Assembly (NCBI GenBank): GCA_035293245.1
Contig: DATDOO010000236.1
Coordinates: forward strand, 1-22,377
Reading direction: 5' to 3'
DNA from: DATDOO01 sp035293245
Lineage (GTDB): Bacteria; Pseudomonadota; Gammaproteobacteria; Methylococcales; Methylococcaceae
Length of the DNA stretch: 22,377 nt
Shown: piece by piece, positions 15,010 to 22,377 of the stretch
Numbering within the stretch: the first letter of the stretch is position 1
Layout of the letters: each line of letters starts with the position of its first letter
Made by a program: the position numbers and the translations under genes
The notes under the pieces: generated by a model
What the model was told of the DNA's origin: nothing
Database searches by the model: none
The model's input: the letters and a program-made list of their open reading frames with translations, nothing else

Positions 15010-15025
15010 TGGCTGGATCAAAGCG

Positions 15026-15430
15026 TCAATAGTTGATCACGTTATGGCCGCGATTCTTCATGCAGCGGATGTAAGCGGTCTTGTAATCGTCCTCGGATGT
15101 CATGCCCTTATATGTTCCGCCGCCGATGCCGCCGGCTGCCGCGCCGATGGCCGCACCGGTGCCGGGAGCGCCGACTGCCGCGCCGATGGCCGCACCGGCC
15201 GCCGCGCCGACCAAACCGCCGACCGCCGTGCCCGTGGCCGCCTGGGTAGCGCCGCCGCCGCTCGCATGCTCGGCCATATATTTGCAATCCTGCATGTCAC
15301 GGGAAACGTACTGGGCGTTCGGATCGTTGTATGTATCCACCGTCGGCGTCCAGCCCGTGTATTGGGCGCAGCCGCCCACGCCCATGGCGAGCGCGACGAT
15401 CACCGCGCCGCCCGCTATCTTCTTGCTCAT
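15026..15430 (-). CDS. Glycine-zipper lipoprotein, copy 1
   Basis: The 134-aa product starts at ATG 15430; AAGGTGA six bases upstream is its ribosome site, so the in-frame GTG 15439 is part of that site rather than a start. The lipobox VGGC puts the lipid on Cys21. A conserved stretch follows (AQYTGWTPTVDTYNDPNAQY), then an alternating Gly/Ala zipper at about 74-106 and a C-terminal DDYKTAYIRCMKNRGH with a third cysteine. The zipper suggests insertion in the outer membrane like Rick_17kDa/SlyB-type lipoproteins. It is a close tandem copy of the gene at 15632-16036. Exact function is unknown. Confidence 0.85.
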   Translation of the reverse strand: MSKKIAGGAVIVALAMGVGGCAQYTGWTPTVDTYNDPNAQYVSRDMQDCKYMAEHASGGGATQAATGTAVGGLVGAAAGAAIGAAVGAPGTGAAIGAAAGGIGGGTYKGMTSEDDYKTAYIRCMKNRGHNVINY

Positions 15431-15631
15431 GAAATTCACCTTGATTCGGATTGAGTAAGGAACAACGGTATCAGCATTCCTTAAATTCCGGGCGCTGACA
15501 AGTGGGCTCCTTCACACATTTCGCGAGCAAGACGGTTGGGGACGGCGCGGGCCTTGGGATGCGGAAACGACACCTTCGGCACCGCCATGAACCCATGGGC
15601 TCGAGGCCGGGCCGAAAGTCTGGCTGGAACT

Positions 15632-16036
15632 TCAGTAATTGAGCACCCGATGGCCGCGATCTTTCAGGCAGCGGATATACGCATTCTTGTAATCCTCCTC
15701 GGATGTCGCACCTTTGTATGCGCCTGTGCCGATGCCGCCCGCCGCCGCGCCCACGGCTGCGCCGGTCCCAGGGGAGCCCGCTGCAGCACCGATGGCTGCG
15801 CCCGCGGCCGCGCCGACCAGGCCGCCGACCGCAGCGCCCTTGGCCGTTTCGGTCACGCCGCCGCCGCTTGCGTGCTCGGCTAGGGACTTGCACTCCTGCA
15901 TGTCGCGGGAGAGGTATTGCGCGTTCGGATCGTTGTAAGTGTCCACCGTGGGCGTCCAGCCCGTGTATTGGGCGCAACTGCCCAAGCCCAGTAGAGCCGC
16001 CACCATTGCCGTGTTTCTCATCGCTTTCTTGTTCAT
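15632..16036 (-). CDS. Glycine-zipper lipoprotein, copy 2
   Basis: This 134-aa lipoprotein starts at ATG 16036 with GGGGTGA before it; a longer frame to 16081 would hide the signal sequence. The lipobox LGSC gives lipidated Cys21. It aligns without gaps with the downstream copy: from Cys21 to the end I count about 93 identical residues of 114. The signal sequences differ much more. The 201 bases between the copies hold no gene and no clear terminator, so the two may be cotranscribed or copy 1 may have its own promoter. Same glycine-zipper outer-membrane class; role unknown. Confidence 0.85.
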   Translation of the reverse strand: MNKKAMRNTAMVAALLGLGSCAQYTGWTPTVDTYNDPNAQYLSRDMQECKSLAEHASGGGVTETAKGAAVGGLVGAAAGAAIGAAAGSPGTGAAVGAAAGGIGTGAYKGATSEEDYKNAYIRCLKDRGHRVLNY

Positions 16037-16121
16037 GGGATTCACCCCGTTTTCGGAAGATAGAGGGAATAATCCAGACAATTGGATTCGCTTCGATTAG
16101 ACCGGCGACCCGCGGGCGCGT

Positions 16122-16979
16122 TCACACCCGGCGCAGGACCCCGTCCAGCCAGCGAAACGGCAGGAGGCGGCGCAGCAGGGCGAACAGGTGGGTGGGGAAG
16201 GTGACGTAATAGCGGATTTTCGGGCGCGGCGACTCCAGGGCGTGGACCACGGCTTTCAATACCGCTTCCGGCCCCAGGGTGAAAGGCACCGCCGGGCCTT
16301 CCTTGGTCAAGCGCGCCTCCATCGCCTCGTACGCCGCGCGGTGCGCGCTGTGTTCCTTGCGGATGTGCTTGAGATACATGCGGTAGGCGTTTTCGCGGAA
16401 TTTGCTGCGGATGGGGCCCGGCTCCACGATGGCGATGTGAATGCCCGTGCCTTGGAGTTCCAGCCGCAAGGTGTCGCTCAGTCCCTCCAGGGCGAACTTG
16501 CTGGCGTTGTAAGCCCCCCGGTATTTGAGGGCGACGAAACCGAGCACCGAACTGTTCTGCACGATGCGCCCGTGGCCCTGGCGGCGCATGACGGGCAAAA
16601 CCAGGCCGGTGAGTTCGTGCCAGCCGAACAGGTTGGTCTCGAACTGCTCGCGCAAAGCTTCGCGCGACAGGTCTTCCACCGCTCCCGGCTGGCCGTAGGC
16701 GCCGTTGTTGAACAGGGCGTCCAGCGTCCCGCCGGTCTGCTCCAGCACCCAGTCCAGCCCGGCGCGGAGGGAAGCCGAATCGGCCACATCCAGCACATGG
16801 CTTTCCAGCCCTTCGCCCTGTAATCGTTCCACGTCCTCGCGTTTCCGCGCCGTGGCGAACACCCGCCAGCCGCGCGCCTTCAGCCCGTGGGCCACGCAAT
16901 AGCCGATGCCCGAGGAGCAGCCGGTGATGAGGATGCTTTTGTTTTTCCGTGGTGCCGTGGAGGGGGTGCTCATGACCAT
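16122..16979 (-). CDS. Short-chain dehydrogenase/reductase (SDR)
   Basis: A classical SDR of 285 aa from ATG 16979. The Rossmann cofactor motif TGCSSGIG is at 19-26, the NNAG-type motif appears as NNGAYG (about 91-96), and the catalytic set is Ser at 143/144 (QNSSVLG), Tyr157 and Lys161 (YNASK). Thr-Ala-Arg-Lys after the second strand (FATARKRED) suggests NADP preference. The C-terminal extension (FPTHLFALLRRLLPFRWLDGVLRR) is basic and hydrophobic and may touch the membrane. A TTG at 17024 would be an unlikely start; ATG 16973 is also possible. It stands alone. The substrate, perhaps a lipid or retinol-like alcohol as for many related SDRs, cannot be told. Confidence 0.88.
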   Translation of the reverse strand: MVMSTPSTAPRKNKSILITGCSSGIGYCVAHGLKARGWRVFATARKREDVERLQGEGLESHVLDVADSASLRAGLDWVLEQTGGTLDALFNNGAYGQPGAVEDLSREALREQFETNLFGWHELTGLVLPVMRRQGHGRIVQNSSVLGFVALKYRGAYNASKFALEGLSDTLRLELQGTGIHIAIVEPGPIRSKFRENAYRMYLKHIRKEHSAHRAAYEAMEARLTKEGPAVPFTLGPEAVLKAVVHALESPRPKIRYYVTFPTHLFALLRRLLPFRWLDGVLRRV

Positions 16980-17103
16980 GTGTTCCGTCGTGAAAGGGTT
17001 CGTCGCCGGGTGGATTGTATGCAATGGCGGATGCGGTGAGGAACGGGCCGCAATTCAGCGTATATACTACGAATGTACGTCAACGTCATCGCAGGAGGCC
17101 GCC

Positions 17104-17331
17104 ATGCAAACCGCGCGCGTTTTTACCAACGGCAATAGCCAGGCCGTGCGTCTGCCGAAGGAGTTTCGTCTTGACGAGGACGAAGTGGTGATCAAGAAGA
17201 TCGGCGACATGATTGTTCTGTTACCCACGAAATACCGGGCGGAAAGCCTGTTGGCCATGCTCGAAGAGATCGCCCCGATGGAGATCGAAAGGGGACAGCC
17301 GAAGGAGCAGCAGGAACGGAATTTTGAATGA
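17104..17331 (+). CDS. vapB: VapB-type antitoxin (AbrB/MazE-like swapped hairpin)
   Basis: This 75-aa protein has an N-terminal DNA-binding swapped-hairpin domain: ARVFTNGNSQAVRLPKEFRLDEDEVVIKKIGDMIVLLP (about 4-41). The acidic, flexible tail (about 45-75) normally wraps the VapC toxin. CAGGAGG ends six bases before the ATG. GTATATAC (17060-17067), a perfect 8-bp palindrome upstream, is a candidate autoregulatory operator and overlaps a possible -10 (TATACT). Its stop overlaps the vapC start (ATGA), as in working vapBC operons. The antitoxin itself looks intact although its partner is broken. Confidence 0.88.
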   Translation: MQTARVFTNGNSQAVRLPKEFRLDEDEVVIKKIGDMIVLLPTKYRAESLLAMLEEIAPMEIERGQPKEQQERNFE

Positions 17332-17743
17332 GCCCTTATCTGCTCGATATCACTATTTGCATATTTCTCCTCAATCAGCGGCCAGGCTTCGCGAATATCG
17401 TGTGGCACATGGATGGCTTAGAGCGCGGGCAAGTAGGCATCTCCGCCATTACGGTCGCCGAACTGGAATTCGGGGCCGCGGGCAGCAAACGGCACGGGGA
17501 CAACTTCAAATGACTGGAACGGTTTCTGCTGGAATTCGAAGTGTTCCCCTTCGGCAGGGCGCAGCCCGTCCTTACGGCCCTCTCCATGCCGCCTTGCAGG
17601 CCCGGGGCACGCCCATAGGTCCCCTGGATTTCCTCATTGCCGCCCACGCCCTGTCCTTGAACGCCATTCTGGTTACCAATCACACCGGCGAATTCTCGCG
17701 TGTTCCCGGCCTGGCCCTGGAAGATTGGTCCGCGCCACAGTAA
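17328..17743 (+). pseudogene. vapC: VapC-type PIN-domain toxin, broken by a stop and a frameshift
   Basis: VapC toxins are PIN-fold RNases that cut tRNA or rRNA. The first frame reads SPYLLDITICIFLL and ISAITVAELEFGAA, then hits TGA at 17511-17513. The same frame continues LERFLLEFEVFPFGRAQ past the stop. Homology then moves to another frame near 17560-17580 (ARPYGPLHAALQARGTPIGPLDFLIAAHALSLNAILVTNHTGEF) and ends at TAA 17743. So at least one nonsense and one frameshift mutation are needed. The usual active-site LLDTN is also LLDIT, which removes the conserved Thr-Asn after the catalytic Asp. The toxin should be inactive. Sequencing error could explain the frameshift, but hardly all three changes. 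Confidence 0.88.
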
Positions 17744-17833
17744 GGGCACGGAACGGCCTGTCTGGTCGTTGATGAAGTTCGAAAACCCGCCACGAACCGC
17801 TGTCTAATCCTCAATTCCAAACGGAGAGAATCC

Positions 17834-18559
17834 ATGCCGGTCGATATCATGCTTACGGTGGTCGCGACAGCGGTCGTGCAATCCATTTTCGGTGTCGGCG
17901 TTCTGTTGTTCGGGATGCCGGTATTGCTGTTGCTGGGCCATAGCTTCATCGACACCTTGGTGATCCTGCTGCCCATTTCCCTCGCCATCAACGGCTTGCA
18001 GATCGCCAAACACCGCGCCCACATCGACTTCGCTTTCTACCGCCAAATCCTCCTGTTCACCCTGCCGCCCATCGCCCTGTTTCTGTTCCTGGTGACGCAC
18101 ACCGGAGTCAACATCGGCGTGCTGTTGGGCGCATTTGTCCTGTTCGTCGCCCTTAAGGAGTTTTCCGACCCGGTGTCCCGTGCTATCGATGCGTTAATGA
18201 AGTACGAAAGATCCTACTTCCTGCTGATGGGGGTCATCCACGGCCTCAGCAGCCTGGGCGGCTCGCTGCTCACCGCGCTGGTGCATCACAAGGCTTACCC
18301 GAAAGACACGGCGCGGGTGACGGTCGCGTCCTCCTACGCCACGTTCGCGGCGGTGCAACTGGCGACGCTGTTTGTCTTCAGCCGCCAGCAAATCGACGTA
18401 CCCTACAGCGAAAACGGCATTTACGTGGCGGTGGCGTCCCTGGTATTCCTGCTGGCCGACGAGGTGCTGTACCTGCATATCGGCCAGGACAAATACCGGC
18501 GGATATTTTCCGCATTTCTCGCCGTATCCGGCGGCCTGCTCATTCTGAAATCGTTATAG
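17834..18559 (+). CDS. TauE/SafE-like membrane exporter
   Basis: This 241-aa, very hydrophobic protein has about seven or eight membrane segments in two halves. The N-half starts with ATAVVQSIFGVGVLLFGMPVLLLLG, typical of the sulfite/organosulfonate exporter family (TauE/SafE, formerly DUF81). The second half repeats the pattern with GVIHGLSSLGGSLLTALVHH. Members export sulfite, sulfoacetate or unknown anions. ATG 17834 has GGAGAG upstream. The DUF190 gene follows after 12 bases and is probably cotranscribed. The substrate is not visible in sequence; there are no sulfur-metabolism genes nearby to suggest sulfite. Confidence 0.82.
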   Translation: MPVDIMLTVVATAVVQSIFGVGVLLFGMPVLLLLGHSFIDTLVILLPISLAINGLQIAKHRAHIDFAFYRQILLFTLPPIALFLFLVTHTGVNIGVLLGAFVLFVALKEFSDPVSRAIDALMKYERSYFLLMGVIHGLSSLGGSLLTALVHHKAYPKDTARVTVASSYATFAAVQLATLFVFSRQQIDVPYSENGIYVAVASLVFLLADEVLYLHIGQDKYRRIFSAFLAVSGGLLILKSL

Positions 18560-18571
18560 GGAGCCTTCATC

Positions 18572-18886
18572 ATGGCAACCCGCGAAGTGACCGTAGTGCG
18601 CGTCTACCTGCGCGAAGGCGAACATCTGCTCGGTAAAATCGTCAAGTTTCTGCACGACGAGGCCAAGGTCCGCGGCGTCACCGTGTTGCGCGGTATCGAG
18701 GGCTTCAGCGAGAACGGCGCGATACGCACCGCTTTCCTGGTGGACCTGTCCCTGGACCTGCCTTTGGTGGTCGAGTTTTTCGACGACCCACCCAAAGCCG
18801 AACAGGTCATTGCCATGCTCATCGACGAACTGCACCTCACCCACATCGTAAGCTGGCCGGCGCGGGTCCATTCCCGCATCGCTTGA
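18572..18886 (+). CDS. DUF190 (PII-like) protein
   Basis: The 104-aa protein matches DUF190: EVTVVRVYLREGEH (5-18), KIVKFLHDEAKVRGVTVLRGIEGF (22-45) and LPLVVEFFDDPPKAEQVIAML (63-83). DUF190 proteins have the ferredoxin-like PII fold and form trimers, and are thought to bind small ligands and regulate nearby transporters (often fluoride channels in other genomes). GGGAG precedes ATG 18572. The pairing with the exporter upstream suggests it regulates that protein. No T-loop tyrosine typical of GlnB is seen, so it is not a classical nitrogen PII protein. Confidence 0.85.
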   Translation: MATREVTVVRVYLREGEHLLGKIVKFLHDEAKVRGVTVLRGIEGFSENGAIRTAFLVDLSLDLPLVVEFFDDPPKAEQVIAMLIDELHLTHIVSWPARVHSRIA

Positions 18887-19053
18887 AATACAGCCCACGC
18901 GGGCCAAGATGCCCGCGATGGCCGTGGCCATGCCTTGTTTCAAGGCGATGCCCCGCCACATCACCATGATATCCAACCCTTCGGTGAACATCCCCCAAAA
19001 ACCACGACGACGCCTGGGCTACAATCGAGATAGCGCCACACAAGGAGATTGCC

Positions 19054-21777
19054 ATGAACGCCAAAAAATACGTGTTTTCCTTCGAGGAAGGCGACGGCAA
19101 GAACAAGCAGCTTCTGGGCGGCAAGGGCGCCAATTTGTGCGAGATGACCCAGATCGGCCTGAACGTGCCGCCCGGTTTCGTCATCAGCACCGCGGCCTGC
19201 CTGGAATACCTGGAACGGCACAGCCTGCCCGCGGGGGTCATGGACGAGGTGCGCGCCCATGTCCGCGCCCTGGAGAAAAAGACCGGCAAAGGTTTCGGCA
19301 GCGCGGGCAACCCCTTGCTGGTTTCCGTGCGTTCCGGTTCGGCCATGTCCATGCCCGGCATGATGGACACCATCCTCAACCTGGGGTTGAACCGCCAGAC
19401 CCTGCAGGGCCTGATTGCCCAGACCGCCAACCCGCGCTTCGGCTACGACGCCTACCGCCGTTTCATCCAGCTTTTCGGCAAGGTGGCCCTGGGCGTGCCG
19501 GATGCCTTGTTCGACGAGGCGTTTGACGACATCAAGCGCCAGGCCGGGGTGAAGGCGGACATCGGCCTGAATGCGGAGCACCTGAAAGAAGCCAGCGAGC
19601 GCTTCCTCGAAGCGGTGCGCCAGCACACCGGCAAGCCGTTCCCGGAAGACGTGTTCGCGCAACTGGAAATCGCCATCCAGGCGGTGTTCAACTCCTGGAC
19701 CGGCAAACGCGCCGTGGACTACCGGCGCGAGTTCCACATCACCCCGGCCATGGCCAACGGCACCGCCGTCAACGTGGTGACCATGGTGTTCGGCAACATG
19801 GGCAACGACTGCGCCACCGGGGTGGGTTTTACCCGCAATCCCGGCACCGGCGAGAACGCCATGTACGGCGAGTACCTGGTGAATGCCCAGGGCGAGGACG
19901 TGGTGGCCGGCATCCGCACCCCCAAGCCGGTGCACGAGATGCAGCAGGAAATGCCCGACCTGTACCGGCAACTGGTGGAACTGCGCGACAAGCTGGAAGC
20001 CCATTACCGGGAAGTGCAGGACTACGAATACACCATCGAGAAAGGCGTCCTCTACTGCCTGCAAACCCGCAACGGCAAGATGAACGCCGTGGCCATGGTG
20101 CGCAGCTCCGTGGAAATGTTCCACGAGGGGCTGATCGGCAAGGAACAAGCCCTGCTGCGGGTCGATCCGGCCCATCTGGAACAGTTCCTCCATCCCGCCC
20201 TGGACCCGAATCACAGGCAGTCTCCCCTGGCCCAGGGCCTGCCGGCCTCGCCCGGCGCGGCCAGCGGGATTTGCGTGTTCGACGCCGACCAGGCGGTCAT
20301 CCTCGGCCGCGCCGGGCAGAAAGTGATCCTGGTGCGCGAGGAAACCAAGCCGGAAGACATCCACGGCTTTTTCGCCTCCCAGGGGGTGCTCACCAGCCGG
20401 GGCGGCAAGACCTCCCACGCCGCGGTGGTGGCGCGCGGCATGGGCAAGGCCTGCGTCGCCGGCGCGGAAGGCATCCAGGTGGACACGCGGGCGCGCCTGG
20501 CGGTGATCGGCGACGTGACCCTGCACGAAGGCGACATCATCACCATCGACGGCAGCAGCGGCAACGTCTACCTGGGGGCGATTCCCACCATCCAGCCGAA
20601 ATTTTCCGAGGAACTGAAGACTTTGCTGAGCTGGGCTGACGAAATTTCCCAGCTTAGAGTCATGGCCAATGCCGACACGCCGGCCACCGCCCAGGTGGCG
20701 CTGGACTACGGCGCCATGGGCATCGGCCTGTGCCGCACCGAGCGCATGTTCAACGCCGTGGACCGCCTGCCCCTCGTGGTCGAAATGATTCTGGCCCACA
20801 ACCTGGAAGAGCGCCGCGCCGCCCTGGAAAAGCTCTTGCCCATCCAGCGCGAGGACTTCAAGGAAATCTTCGCCATCATGGCGCCCCGTCCGGTGACCGT
20901 GCGCCTGCTCGATCCGCCCATGCACGAATTCCTGCCCAGCGAACACCAGTTGGAAGACGAACTGCGCGCCCTGGAACAGTATCTCGTCGTTGCCCGTGGC
21001 CGCGCGGCGGCATACAACGCCATGCGCTTGGAACATCCCACGGGCTACCTCAGCGAGGAGCAGGTGGCCGCCGTCATCGCCCGCAAGGAGCGCATGCTGC
21101 GCAAGGTTCGGGAGCTCTACGAGGTCAACCCCATGCTCGGCCACCGCGGCGTGCGTTTGGGGATCACCTACCCGGAAATCTACGACATGCAGATCCGCGC
21201 CATCCTGGAGGCCGCCGCCCAGTGCCTGCAGGAAGGCATCGAGGTGCACCCGGAAATCATGGTGCCGCAGGTCATCACCACGCAGGAACTGTGCTTCATG
21301 CACGCTTCCGTGAAACGCATCCAGGAAGAAATCGAAGCCAGGCTGGGCCTGCAGCTCCACTTCAAGTTCGGCAGCATGATCGAAACCGTGCGCGCCTGCA
21401 CCCGCGCCGGGGAACTGGCCAAGGTCGCGGAGTTCTTCTCCTTCGGCACCAACGACCTGACCCAGGCCACGTTCTCCTTCTCGCGGGAAGATGCGGAAAA
21501 CAAGTTCCTGCCCCTGTATACGGATGCCGGCATCCTGCAGGACAACCCCTTCGAGGTGCTGGACGTGCACGGCGTCGGCGTGCTGATGAAAATGACCGTG
21601 GAACTGGGCCGGGCGACCAATCCCGACCTCAAGGTGGGCATCTGCGGCGAGCAGGGCGGCCACCCCGCCTCCATTCGTTTCTGCCACCAGATCGGTTTGA
21701 ACTACGTGTCCTGTTCCGCGCCGCGGGTGCCGGTGGCAAGGTTGGCGACGGCGCATGCACGACTGATGGAGCGTTGA
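19054..21777 (+). CDS. ppdK: Pyruvate, phosphate dikinase
   Basis: The enzyme interconverts pyruvate, ATP and phosphate with phosphoenolpyruvate, AMP and pyrophosphate; in methanotrophs it works in the pyrophosphate-linked lower part of sugar metabolism. At 907 aa it is a full-length form. The ATP-grasp domain spans about 1-340 (GGKGANLCEM, SVRSGSAMSMPGMMDT). The swivelling phosphohistidine domain has His455 in GGKTSHAAVVARG. The PEP/pyruvate barrel ends with the catalytic Cys864 in GICGEQGGHP. All key residues are present. AAGGAG lies 6-8 bases before ATG 19054; TACAAT at 19020-19025 may be a -10 box. No regulatory-protein gene (PDRP) is nearby. A hairpin-rich repeat follows the gene. Confidence 0.97.
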   Translation: MNAKKYVFSFEEGDGKNKQLLGGKGANLCEMTQIGLNVPPGFVISTAACLEYLERHSLPAGVMDEVRAHVRALEKKTGKGFGSAGNPLLVSVRSGSAMSMPGMMDTILNLGLNRQTLQGLIAQTANPRFGYDAYRRFIQLFGKVALGVPDALFDEAFDDIKRQAGVKADIGLNAEHLKEASERFLEAVRQHTGKPFPEDVFAQLEIAIQAVFNSWTGKRAVDYRREFHITPAMANGTAVNVVTMVFGNMGNDCATGVGFTRNPGTGENAMYGEYLVNAQGEDVVAGIRTPKPVHEMQQEMPDLYRQLVELRDKLEAHYREVQDYEYTIEKGVLYCLQTRNGKMNAVAMVRSSVEMFHEGLIGKEQALLRVDPAHLEQFLHPALDPNHRQSPLAQGLPASPGAASGICVFDADQAVILGRAGQKVILVREETKPEDIHGFFASQGVLTSRGGKTSHAAVVARGMGKACVAGAEGIQVDTRARLAVIGDVTLHEGDIITIDGSSGNVYLGAIPTIQPKFSEELKTLLSWADEISQLRVMANADTPATAQVALDYGAMGIGLCRTERMFNAVDRLPLVVEMILAHNLEERRAALEKLLPIQREDFKEIFAIMAPRPVTVRLLDPPMHEFLPSEHQLEDELRALEQYLVVARGRAAAYNAMRLEHPTGYLSEEQVAAVIARKERMLRKVRELYEVNPMLGHRGVRLGITYPEIYDMQIRAILEAAAQCLQEGIEVHPEIMVPQVITTQELCFMHASVKRIQEEIEARLGLQLHFKFGSMIETVRACTRAGELAKVAEFFSFGTNDLTQATFSFSREDAENKFLPLYTDAGILQDNPFEVLDVHGVGVLMKMTVELGRATNPDLKVGICGEQGGHPASIRFCHQIGLNYVSCSAPRVPVARLATAHARLMER

Positions 21778-21950
21778 GCGCCCAACCTTCAAGAGCGAAG
21801 TACCTGGATGTACCGAGCGAGACCCCGCAGTCGAACAAACTGGCGACGGCAATTTTTACTACCGGCTATCTTGGTCTTTTCTGAGCGGGGGGATCGGGTC
21901 TTGAGCGCCTGCGGCGAACTGTTTGAATGTGGGTTCCCGGACCCACGGCC

Positions 21951-21988
21951 GGGCTACTTTCTTTTGCGCGGCCAAAAGAAAGTAGCCC
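21951..21988. repeat. 16-bp perfect hairpin GGGCTACTTTCTTTTG / CAAAAGAAAGTAGCCC
   Basis: Arms 21951-21966 and 21973-21988 with the 6-base loop CGCGGC. It is the strongest stem in the window and marks the left part of the repeat element; it may also stop ppdK read-through, though no T-run follows. Confidence 0.88.
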
Positions 21989-22253
21989 AAGAAAAGGCCG
22001 CCCGACTGCCGCGCCGCTATCGCGGTGCCCTGCGCTCCTCGCTTCCGGAGGAAGTTGCCCGACAGGCCATCCCTGGCCTGACGGTCAACCGGCCGCATCC
22101 ATGCGGCCGCCCTGCGGGTTTGATCCGCCGAAAGCTGCGGTGCTCGGCGCGGCAAACGGGGGGTAGGAAGTTCTCCCCCGCGACTTATACGCTGCCGAGC
22201 ATCGCAGGAGAAAAGTGGAAAGGCCCGAAGGGGGCTCGGCAGGGATGCCGCGC

Positions 22254-22288
22254 GTCGGCAGAGGGCGATGGATCGCCCTTCTGCCGAC
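22254..22288. repeat. Long hairpin GTCGGCAGAGGGCGAT / ATCGCCCTTCTGCCGAC
   Basis: Arms 22254-22269 and 22272-22288 pair along 16 bases with a single one-base bulge and a 2-base loop. It lies at the centre of the larger nested stem whose outer arms are at 22207-22215 and 22293-22301. Confidence 0.8.
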
Positions 22289-22349
22289 CCCGCTTTTCTC
22301 CGAGAAGCGCAGGGCACCCGAAGGGCAGCGTATGGTCGCAATGGTTTTG

Positions 22350-22375
22350 GGTACTTTTGCCGAAACAAAAGTACC
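22350..22375. repeat. Terminal hairpin GGTACTTTTG / CAAAAGTACC
   Basis: Arms 22350-22359 and 22366-22375 with the 6-base loop CCGAAA. The arms resemble a shortened form of the 21951-21988 hairpin (TACTTT...TTTG), so the two may be related ends or units of one element. Confidence 0.78.
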
Positions 22376-22377
22376 TC

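Larger units (their letters stand above)
21778..22377. repeat. Gene-free, hairpin-dense repeat element after ppdK
   Basis: No real gene in 600 bases; a 169-residue open frame on the minus strand (21859-22368) looks like a by-product of GC-rich repeats. From 21929 it is a chain of inverted repeats: GTGGGT/ACCCAC (21929-21946), the 16-bp hairpin at 21951-21988, CTTCC/GGAAG (22042-22054), CAGGCCA/TGGCCTG (22063-22080) and GGCCGCAT/ATGCGGCC (22091-22108). Long-range arms GTGCCCTGCGCTCCTC (22025-22040) and GAGAAGCGCAGGGCAC (22302-22317) pair with one mismatch and enclose GGAGAAAAG/CTTTTCTCC (22207-22215 with 22293-22301) and the 22254-22288 hairpin. The element closes with a hairpin related to the first. 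It probably continues past the window. Confidence 0.75.

Noticed and set aside
18961..21852. A 963-residue open frame on the minus strand opposite ppdK
   Set aside because: Its composition is His/Gly/Val-rich antisense of a GC-rich gene; the plus strand encodes complete pyruvate, phosphate dikinase.
21859..22368. A 169-residue minus-strand frame in the right-hand repeat
   Set aside because: It runs through stacked inverted repeats, has no ribosome site, and resembles spurious translations of repeats seen in other GC-rich genomes.
21951..22375. CRISPR array as explanation for the repeated hairpins
   Set aside because: The repeats are inverted, unequal in length and not separated by uniform spacers; no cas gene is near.

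Overview
The window is a 22.4 kb piece of a GC-rich bacterial chromosome. ParAB at the left edge and a haoA-haoB pair without the cytochrome c554/cM552 genes that follow it in ammonia oxidisers suggest a gammaproteobacterial methanotroph of the Methylococcaceae type. That assignment is an inference: the window has no rRNA and no methane monooxygenase gene.

Layout. 1-907: last codons of parA, then parB. 986-1864: a pirin. 1888-2060: nested palindromic repeats. 2089-2661 (-): a MarR regulator with a cysteine-rich tail. 2984-3337 (-): a small secreted six-cysteine protein. 3757-6311 (-): haoA then haoB, for periplasmic oxidation of hydroxylamine, a by-product when methane monooxygenase attacks ammonia. 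6487-13148 (+): a tight run of an FHA-domain ABC transporter, a zinc-ribbon Ser/Thr kinase with one membrane segment, a secreted von Willebrand A protein, a glycine-zipper lipoprotein and an M48 metalloprotease. 13156-14898 (-): a PP2C phosphatase and an adenylate cyclase-FHA protein, converging on that run. 15026-16036 (-): two tandem glycine-zipper lipoproteins. 16122-16979 (-): a short-chain dehydrogenase. 17104-17743: a vapBC pair with a broken toxin. 17834-18886: a TauE/SafE-like exporter with a DUF190 (PII-like) protein. 19054-21777: pyruvate, phosphate dikinase. 21778-22377: a non-coding, hairpin-dense repeat element.

The most interesting block is 6487-14898. It holds a protein kinase, its likely opposing phosphatase, two FHA (phosphothreonine-reading) proteins, a cyclic-nucleotide synthase, a transporter and three envelope proteins (VWA, lipoprotein, protease). 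It looks like a phosphorylation-controlled envelope system with no type VI secretion structural genes in view. The single parts belong to known families; the combination is what deserves testing.

No tRNA, rRNA, CRISPR array, intact insertion sequence or prophage gene was seen.
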